DNA from: Rhypophila decipiens
Lineage: Eukaryota > Ascomycota > Sordariomycetes > Sordariales > Naviculisporaceae
NCBI GenBank assembly: GCA_033297075.1
Contig: MU858216.1
Location: 1 to 64,000, forward strand
Length of the DNA: 64,000 nucleotides
Reading direction: 5' to 3'
The first letter of the stretch is position 1; the number at the start of each line of letters is the position of its first letter. The notes beneath the pieces are model-generated. The model had not been told where the DNA came from. It made no database searches and saw nothing but the letters and a program-made list of their open reading frames with translations. The translations under genes were made by a program, and so were the position numbers. This document shows, in pieces, positions 57,101 to 64,000 of the stretch.

Positions 57101-59531
57101 GACCACGATGACCATCCCCTTTTCTGGCTCGTCGACGCGCCCAACCGGCTCAGCTGGATCGACTCCAAGCGTCGTCACAGTGACTCTGCCCAACGGCTCA
57201 CCTGTCGTCGTTACCATCCCTCTCGGTGGCTCATCAGCAACCGTTCCCGGCGGAGCAGGCGGCCCTACCCCGAGCGTCCACACTCTGACCTCTTCGGCTG
57301 GTTCGCAATCCGTTATCACCATTCCTCTGACCGGCGAAACATCGACCTCGCCTGCAGGATATGGTGGCGCTGGCCCGTCTGGAAGCCTTGTCACTGTGAC
57401 TCTGGACTCTGGATCACCTATTGTGCTGACCATCCCCCTTGGCGGACACTCTGCAACATCCTCGGGTGTTCACGCAAGCACCGTCACCGAGACTGTCGGA
57501 TCGTCTTTGACCAGCGGCCTCGCCCATACCGCGAGTCTCATCACGCTGACCCTCCCATCGGGATCACCTATCGTCGTGACTGTTCCACTGAACGGCGGGT
57601 CTCAGGGCATTCCCACTGCTACCGGTCCGGCTGGATACGGTGGATCGCCGGCTACAATCACCGCCCCATCGGTTGTCACGTCTGCATCTACAGGCTCCAA
57701 TGGTCATGGAACCGTTTCCGTCTCGGGCATCACGCTCACCGAGACAGTCCCCATTGGCACTGACGGCTCTGTCACGGTTATCCAAGTCACCACCGAGGTC
57801 ACACTTGGTCCCAGCTCTGTTGGCAAATCCGCATCGGTTTCGACCCTTGTTCTCACACCGACAGTCATGACCTACACCATGCCCGGCGCCTATGGCCACG
57901 ATGGAACTGTTCTCACCGTCAGCACCAACGTTCCCGTCTCGACGCAGGCTCCCTCGGTTGAGGTGCTCACCTTTACTCTGCCGACTGCTGCACCGTCGAC
58001 TATCGCTTCGACCAGCACTTGCACGTCCGACCAAGATGCGTCTGCCGTCCAACCTGAGCAGGGATCCAGCACCGCAGAACTTTCTGTCTCGGTCATCACC
58101 ATCCTTCCCGCGTCTGCGACCGGCACGACGTGCACCACGTTCACCACAGTGGTTCGATCGTCTAGCAAGCCCGCTGGCTCTGATTCAGGCGAGGTCTCCG
58201 TCGTGACCGTTAGCCTTGGATCCGGATCGTCTACCGTCCTCACAATTCCATTGGGAGCAGCAACTGCTACACAAAGCAGCTCTACAACTTGCACTGACAC
58301 TTCGTCGACCGTTCGAACCGAGACCGTTACTGTGGGCCAGGTGACCGCTGCTGTGACTGTTTTCACTTTTTTTCCTGATCAATCTGATACATCATCGGTT
58401 TCCGTGGATGCTGTCGGGGCTTCTTCGGTGGCTTCAGAATTGCTCCCTCCCCCGCAGACAGAGTTTCTCGGAGCCCAGTCTACCGAGGACGTCCCAGGAT
58501 ACACCTTCGCCACAGCTGAACCCGCCGCTTACGGCAGCCCTGTTCCGGCTTACGGGTCTTCTCCATCCAGCACCAGTGCTGATGAGCCTATTCAAGGTAG
58601 TGAGACCAGCACTCTTGTTGCGCCGACCATCACTTTATCCACTCTTGGATCAGCCAGTGCCTCTTCGGACGATCAGCCGACCCCTACGATTGATACAAGC
58701 ACCGACTCAACTGCAGAGGGATCGACCAGCGCGACGGACGCAATCTCTGCCACCGTCTCGGCTCTGAATGCCACCTCCACTGAGGCAGCAAGCGCTTCGG
58801 CTTCGCTGAACTCTACCAGCCTGGCCACAGTTGCACCGACTGCCACTGGCTCTACCTTGCCTGCGGCATCCTGCGGCTCGACTGGAAACCACGGACAGTC
58901 TGTGCTTACCTTCGACGACGTTCAGCCCAGCAATGACACTAGCTCTGACACTCAGGTATCTGTCGACATCCCTTCCACATATCGCCGCTTCCAGCTCTCC
59001 GGTGGATTCAGTGTCGTCGCCTCGTCCAATTCTCGATATGCAGCATCATCCGGCAATCAAATGATCGCATACAGTGCATCTTCTGCTCCCATCGCCCAGA
59101 TCAACCTGGCAGACCAGGGATCCAATGCATGCTTCAGTTTCGACTTTCTGGGAATCAGCTTGGGATGCAATGCGACTGGCGCTGACTGCAACTTTGCCAT
59201 CACTGGTGTTCAGTGGAATGGCACACACGAGATTGCCCAGGCGAGCAAGACCATGCAGATCGCTGGCTGCACCGAGACGTCCAACTGCACGATGCTTCAC
59301 CAGAGTCTGGACTCGGCGGCTGCCTCGCAGTTCACCAATCTGACTGCGCTCAACATCTCGTTGACTGTCGACGGCCAGCCTCAGGCTTGGTGGGCTGATG
59401 ACATGTCTGTCGCCTGGACCGATAACACTTGCGAGGGGACATCTTGCGGGGCTGTTGTGCCTCCCGTCCAGATCATGGTGCTCAACTCGCGCCGTGCCTT
59501 TAGCAAGCGCGTCCTCCGGTGGATGGCTTAG
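54191..59531 (+). CDS. Giant Ser/Thr-rich secreted adhesin- or mucin-like protein
   Basis: Exon 54191-54264 encodes a signal peptide (MRIKASVGVIAGLACLTASA) and joins 54335-59531 across a 70-bp intron; the product has 1756 residues. Almost 1,500 residues are Ser/Thr/Gly/Pro-rich, built from degenerate units of about 35-45 residues with cores such as GSPxVVTLTLP, SPVTVTITDASGSP and PSVVTVTLPNGSP. Isolated CTxxxxA-type TTCT motifs recur. The last ~200 residues form a distinct Cys-containing domain (VLTFDDVQPSNDT, PSTYRRFQLSGGFSVV, GSNACFSFDFLGISLGC, QAWWADDMSVAW) that I think matches a fungal domain of unknown function (DUF7371-like). No C-terminal GPI-type hydrophobic tail is visible. Likely heavily O-glycosylated, at the wall or outside the cell. 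Confidence 0.88.
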
Positions 59532-61341
59532 ACGGGACATCGAGAGTGAATGAGCTTGAGCCTGTTCACCACGAATGTCGGAACCCATGACGGTACCCTA
59601 CCGATCGATTTTGTTTCCTTTCTTATGTACCGACGGACGCGACTATGTCGAGGAGAGATGGATTGTATGTTTACATGGACATTGTCGGATTTTTTGGTCA
59701 CCAAGAGGTTGAACCTTACTGTTAGAGTCAATCATTGAGAGAGTCGGGATCTTTTTGGACCCTTTTGTCGGGGAATATGGGAGGAGAGCTTCCAGTAAAT
59801 TTTGTAATTGAAGTACGAGTATCTTCTGAGATGGACTGTTCGCGATGTAACTGTAGATTGTGTGTTCATTGTCTATGTGGCAAGAGCGGGAATACAATCT
59901 GGTGTGAGTCTTATATATGTTCATGTGTCTTGTGATTTGTGTGCATTTCTGTGGTGACTGCCGGTGTTCCTAACAAAGTGAGGTCTAACAAAGCAAGGCC
60001 AAAGTAAGTCAACACAAGGTAAGTCAAAGGGGCCAAAAATCGGCCCAAAACAAGGCAAAGTAGCGCCCCCTACCTCGGTGCCTTGATCCCCCATACATAA
60101 CCCTAACCCTTATGGTATTACAGCCTGGGTTAGGGTTATGTATGCCGGATCAAGGATCCAAGGTATATTAAAGCGTTGAATTATATGTCTTGATCAACTT
60201 CAAAGTAGGGCAAGGGTCCCCTACCTTGCCTTTACTTTACTTTTCTAGGAGTCCTGGTGACTGGTGATGATTCGGAAGCTGACGAGCTGTGGAGCGAGAT
60301 CGGCCCGGCACCGGCTATGGGTTGGATGCCAAGTTGACAAGCGCGCCCTTGGACGGACGCGGGTTCTCTCTGCACCAAGTATTCTCGCGTTCGCTCGCGT
60401 TTAAGCCGGAAATAAAGACTTGTGCGTTGATGTTTGTATGCTGACTCAATCTGGCCAGTGGCCGGGAAAACCTTTGATCAAAGAACGGTTGTTCCCATTG
60501 GTTGTTTATGCCCCTGAAAATGGACTCCTTGGCGGAGAAAACAACTCACTGGACTGATGACTAAGACGGACGTCACTCCATGATGACATTTTCTCCCATC
60601 TGAGAAAGTCATGATTTTTGAGGATGACGCCCTAATAAGAGACTTGACAAGAACCATTATCCGGCCGTTTTTGCCACTCGCTTTGGGGAGTGGGACAGCA
60701 TGCGATTTATTCTCAGTGGTGATACAACCTTTGTATTTAAAAACTTGTGCGCGAGGAGTGACCAGGCATATCCGGATACGGCAGGGGACATGATATTTAT
60801 TTCCAGAATCGAGCATCTCCAGCCACAGTTGCGAAACATCGTTGCCCCGATCCGGCATCCCGAACTCGGGTATCGGCCCCGACGTGATGTCGAGACTGGA
60901 GAGCCACCAAACCGATTACGCGATAGCTTGCCAGCAGCTAGTGACCTAGTCGGCGCTAGTCCAAAATGAATATATATGGAGTCAATGACTCCCCTTTTCA
61001 CTGCCATTGAACTCGCAGTCTCCACCGAAAGAAGGGGAAAATGATTCTGTCCCTCGTTGTGCTCGACCGTCTTTATTCTGAACATCTGAGATCCGCTAAT
61101 AACTGGAGTTATTGTTATTTCTGAAATCCAAGCCATCTCACACTGACTCATTCTCAACCGGACTCAAGTCTGACTCCTACCCAGAACCAAGAACAGTCCC
61201 GCTATATCCCATCTCAGAAAGAAGGCATCTGGTAGCATCAACATAGAGGGCTCTCAACAAAAGCGCTGCTGCCCTCAAGCCCGGTCATACTGCGCCGGAA
61301 AAGCTCACACTTCCGTTCAAGACATCTCCTCTCATACGACC
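59532..61341. other. Intergenic with a foldback region
   Basis: Contains the palindrome listed separately, embedded in a zone (about 59980-60250) whose two sides carry loosely complementary GGCAAAGTAAGT-like and CTTGCCTTTACTTTAC-like sequence, so the whole may be a foldback element. The last few hundred bases are the transporter promoter. No gene is supported. Confidence 0.45.
60081..60155. repeat. Palindrome with telomere-like CCCTAA repeats
   Basis: Arms 60092-60109 and 60127-60144 are perfectly complementary over 18 bases and contain AACCCTAACCC / GGGTTAGGG; the loop is 17 bases. Outside them, after a 2-base mismatch zone, CCTTGATCC (60081-60089) pairs with GGATCAAGG (60147-60155). The core equals the fungal telomere repeat TTAGGG, but only about two units are present per arm. 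Confidence 0.9.
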
Positions 61342-63004
61342 ATGGCCAGAGGGGACGAGAACCCTCCGGCGAGGAGGAGTAGCGACAAGTTCGACGACGC
61401 CATGTCCCAACCACACATTTTCTCAGAGGCGTCCTCCTCGACGTTGGATCTTGAAAAGCAGATAGCCCGGAGAGACCACGAGGACGATAAAAAGCAGCTC
61501 GAGGACGACCACTCAACAACGGACACCGGGACCGGCTCAGACAACGAAAACGACGACAACATCACTTCTCGCTCACAGCCAAACAACATCGAAACCGCCA
61601 AACCACTAACCAGAATCATCTCCCGCGTGCTGAGCCACACCTCACACATAACTCACAAGTCAACGGGGCCCCCTCCACCGCCTCCGGATGGCGGACTCCC
61701 AGCGTGGACAGCAGTCGCCTGTTCACATCTAATAATAATGAACACATGGGGCTTCATCAACTCGTGGGCCATGTTCCAATCACACTATCTCAACTCGTCA
61801 CCTGCCCTGGCACCACACAATACCCAGAGCGCCATTGCCTGGATCGGGTCCATCCAGATCTTCCTGCTCTTCTTCATTGGCACATTGACGGGGCGACTCA
61901 CTGATGCGGGATATTTTAAAGAGATTTATACGCTCGGTGCCATCTTCCAGATTGTAGGAATCTTCACGACGAGTGTGGCCTTTGAAGCTGGGTACTGGCA
62001 GCTTTTCCTTGCACAAGGAGTCTGCGTGGGCATCGGGAACGGGTGTTTGTTCTGCCCTACCATGGCGAACGTCTCTACCTATTTCCAGAAGAAGAGAGCG
62101 TTGGCTATTGCCATTGTCGCGTCGGGGAGCGGGACCGGCGGGCTGATCTATCCTAGCATGATGAGGCAGCTGGTTCCCAAGGTGGGATTTGCTTGGGCTG
62201 TCAGAGCGATGGGGTTTATCGTGCTTTTCAATCTCGTCGTCGGTGGTTTGTTCATGAAGAGGCGCGAGGGGCTGGGCAAGGGACGGGGAATCAAGGGCTG
62301 GGGAGATATTGTCGACTGGGCTGCTTGGAAGGAGCCGGAGTATACGTTCTATGCAGCTGGGACTTGGTTTGTGAGTCATGACCAGAATAGTTGCATGTGC
62401 AATCGTCCACGACTAACGCCTTTTCAACCAGATCTTCCTCGGCCTCTACTTTGGCCTGTACTACCTCTCAACCTTCAGCCGTGATGTTATCGGGCTCAGC
62501 TTCGAAGACAGCCTCAACCTTCTCCTGGTCTGCAACGGACTGGGCATCCCAGCCAGACTCATCGCCAACCACGCGGCTGACAAGGTAGGAATACTGAACA
62601 TGTTCATTCCCGCCGGAATCCTCGCGGGCGCTACGGTGCTAGCCTGGATGGGCGTCAACTCCGTCACCGGCATGTACGTCTGGGCTGCTGCGTATGGTGC
62701 CGGCGCCGGAGCTCTCCAGAGTTTGTTTCCTGCTGGTCTGACTACGCTCACCACCGACATCAGAAAGACTGGAGTTCGGATGGGCATGATCTTTACGCTG
62801 AACAGTTTTGCCACGTTGATTGGTCCTCCCATTGCAGGAGCAATCATCTCGGCTTCCGGGGGAAGCTATCTCGGCGCACAGGGATTTGCAGGGGCTTCAA
62901 TGGTGTTGGGAACAGTCTTGTTGGTGGGCGCGAGGTTTGTCAAGGGCAGGAAAATTGCCCAACAAGCTGGAGGGGAGAAGAGTTGGATTGCCGTGAAGGT
63001 TTGA
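61342..63004 (+). CDS. MFS transporter, monocarboxylate-type
   Basis: Two exons (61342-62370, 62432-63004; 61-bp intron with CTAAC branch) give 533 residues. A ~115-residue acidic, polar cytoplasmic N-terminus precedes PPPPPPDGGLPAWTAV, the DGG[WL] signature that opens fungal monocarboxylate-transporter-like MFS proteins. About twelve membrane segments follow, with the loop GRLTDAGYFK, ANVSTYFQKKRALA and SGSGTGGLIYPSM. Animal and fungal relatives carry monocarboxylates, riboflavin (Mch5) or unknown substrates at the plasma membrane; the substrate here cannot be told. The intron falls within a membrane segment (GTWF/IFLGLYFG). Start at the first ATG after the CT-rich leader. Confidence 0.88.
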
Positions 63005-63541
63005 TCAGACAGGGATAGCAGAGCAGTGACGATCAGAACGATTTAATGTGTAATGTTGAGAGTAGGACTAGAGTAATACATTCCAAGTTCAAAAAACAGC
63101 TTTCTGTGATTTCTTCCCATCCCTTTCACACCTTCCCGGCATGATTCATTGACCCCTGGTGCGATGGCACTGATTCACTGTTACCTAAAGCCCTATCCAC
63201 GGCCTGATAAGGCGTAACATGAAAATTAGAACGGGTTTCAATCCCAACCCGTTTTGATGACGTCCAGTGTGTCACTTGACTGTGGCGTTTCGTCTGATTC
63301 TCGGTGTGATGGTGGGTCCTTTGGGCACCTTAATGCACCTGACCAGTTCCTCAACTCGGGCACCATTCGTTTCGTTACTCACTACCACCTCTCCTCCTCA
63401 ACAGACCCTCGCCACACCTTCAAACTCTCACATCCTCGCATTCTCACATCTTCACATCATCAGACCATCAATCTTCTCAACTTCAAAGCAAAGCAGACAT
63501 TCAAGCTACTCGCTACATCACGAACCCAAGCTCTTACCAAA
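63005..63541. other. Intergenic and CT-rich leader
   Basis: From about 63385 to 63541 the plus strand is C/T/A-rich with almost no G, ending ACCAAAATG; this looks like the 5' leader of the gene at the right edge. Confidence 0.5.
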
Positions 63542-64000
63542 ATGTCAGAGGCACAACATACCACCGAGGATCAGTCGAAACCCATGGCTAATTTGCTATG
63601 GATTGCCCATTCCATCAATCCGGCTGCCATTTGATCAGTTGCTAATTAATTCTTGTTCCAGTCCTCGAGGCTATCGAGGATGTCATTGGTGAAGGTCGAG
63701 GCCCCCGGTGATGCTTCCCTGCCCAGAAGTCCGGCCCACGAAACCACCAGGACTTTGCCGGACGGCACGATCGAGATCCTCGACGACGAGAGTGCCGAAG
63801 ATAACAAACGGCACAATTATTTTGATAACCCTATTTTTGCCCTCTTGCGGCCAACACTGTAAGAATCCGATGACGTGCCTGGTTTGCTCCTGTTTGAATG
63901 TGAAGCTAACGTACCTACCTATTCATTAGGAAAGAAAGTTGGCATTAAGACGGAGGACTCGCCGATTTGTCAAAGAAGGGAAGGACTCGCCATTCCCGAG
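63542..64000 (+). CDS. Incomplete gene at window edge, unknown product
   Basis: An ATG in a strong context begins MSEAQHTTEDQSKPM and stops after 30 codons unless spliced. An acceptor (TTGTTCCAG) ends near 63660 and opens a frame with VEAPGDASLPRSPAHE and TLPDGTIEILDDESAED, ending at a GTAAGA donor at 63860; a CTAAC branch and TTAG acceptor follow at about 63930. The donor that would link the first ATG to the second block is not evident. An internal ATG at 63680 is an alternative start. The gene may continue beyond the window. Confidence 0.35.

Noticed and set aside
60092..60144. A true chromosome end
   Set aside because: Only about two TTAGGG units per arm are present, in inverted orientation, with normal genes on both sides.
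1..64000. tRNA genes and CRISPR arrays
   Set aside because: No tRNA A/B box pair with a TTCGAAT-type loop in a foldable context was seen, and the regular repeats present are diverged satellites or exon-intron units in a eukaryotic genome.

Overview
The window is nuclear DNA of a filamentous ascomycete, most likely a member of Pezizomycotina and plausibly Sordariomycetes. The evidence is a set of genes broken by 50-80 bp introns with GTAAGT/GTGAGT donors, CTAAC/CTGAC branch sites and YAG acceptors, CAAAATG-type start contexts, CT-rich leaders, short AT-rich blocks that look RIP-mutated, and characteristically fungal families (Zn2Cys6 regulator, fungal STAND N-terminal domain, secreted SET protein, Ser/Thr-rich adhesin). 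There are no operons; genes lie on both strands with intergenic gaps of 0.2-2.7 kb. Most models here were built by joining exons by eye.

Layout. 1-2.9 kb: AT-rich relic and no supported gene. 2.9-8.7 kb: housekeeping genes: protein-L-isoaspartate methyltransferase, a BSD2/NDFIP-type membrane adaptor, a Cbp6/UQCC2-like cytochrome bc1 assembly factor (three exons), and the mitochondrial citrate carrier (five exons, one only 21 nt). 10.4-12.7 kb: a protein with a fungal STAND-type N-terminal helical domain, preceded by a 51-codon upstream ORF whose stop overlaps its start codon. 14.06-17.76 kb: the strangest part, a run of about 21 mini-exons of 14-48 nt separated by minimal introns, leading into a large exon for an RG-rich/acidic protein. 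19-28 kb: a cystathionine gamma-synthase-like enzyme, a SET-domain protein with signal peptide, a DUF3632-like protein and trehalose-6-phosphate phosphatase. 30.7-39 kb: GFA-fold protein with a mitochondrial-type leader, O-methyltransferase, an HSPA12-like Hsp70 relative with eroded nucleotide-binding loops, and a BTB protein. 39-46 kb: AT-rich scar, a broken gene, a small cysteine-rich secreted protein, a 2-hydroxyacid dehydrogenase and a second GFA protein. 46.9-51.6 kb: Zn2Cys6 regulator, a 163-bp tandem duplication and an EI24/RRT8-like membrane protein. 52.2-53.3 kb: a degenerate ~145-bp tandem repeat. 54.2-59.5 kb: a 1756-residue Ser/Thr-rich secreted protein. 60.1 kb: a palindrome whose arms contain CCCTAA repeats. 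61.3-63 kb: an MFS monocarboxylate-type transporter. A further gene begins at the right edge.

Functionally the genes are mixed: mitochondrial supply and assembly (citrate carrier, bc1 assembly factor), stress and protein repair (isoaspartate methyltransferase, trehalose phosphatase), sulfur amino-acid synthesis, and a scattering of accessory genes that vary among fungi. I see no biosynthetic cluster around the lone O-methyltransferase. The feature most worth experimental attention is the mini-exon array at 14.06-16.56 kb.
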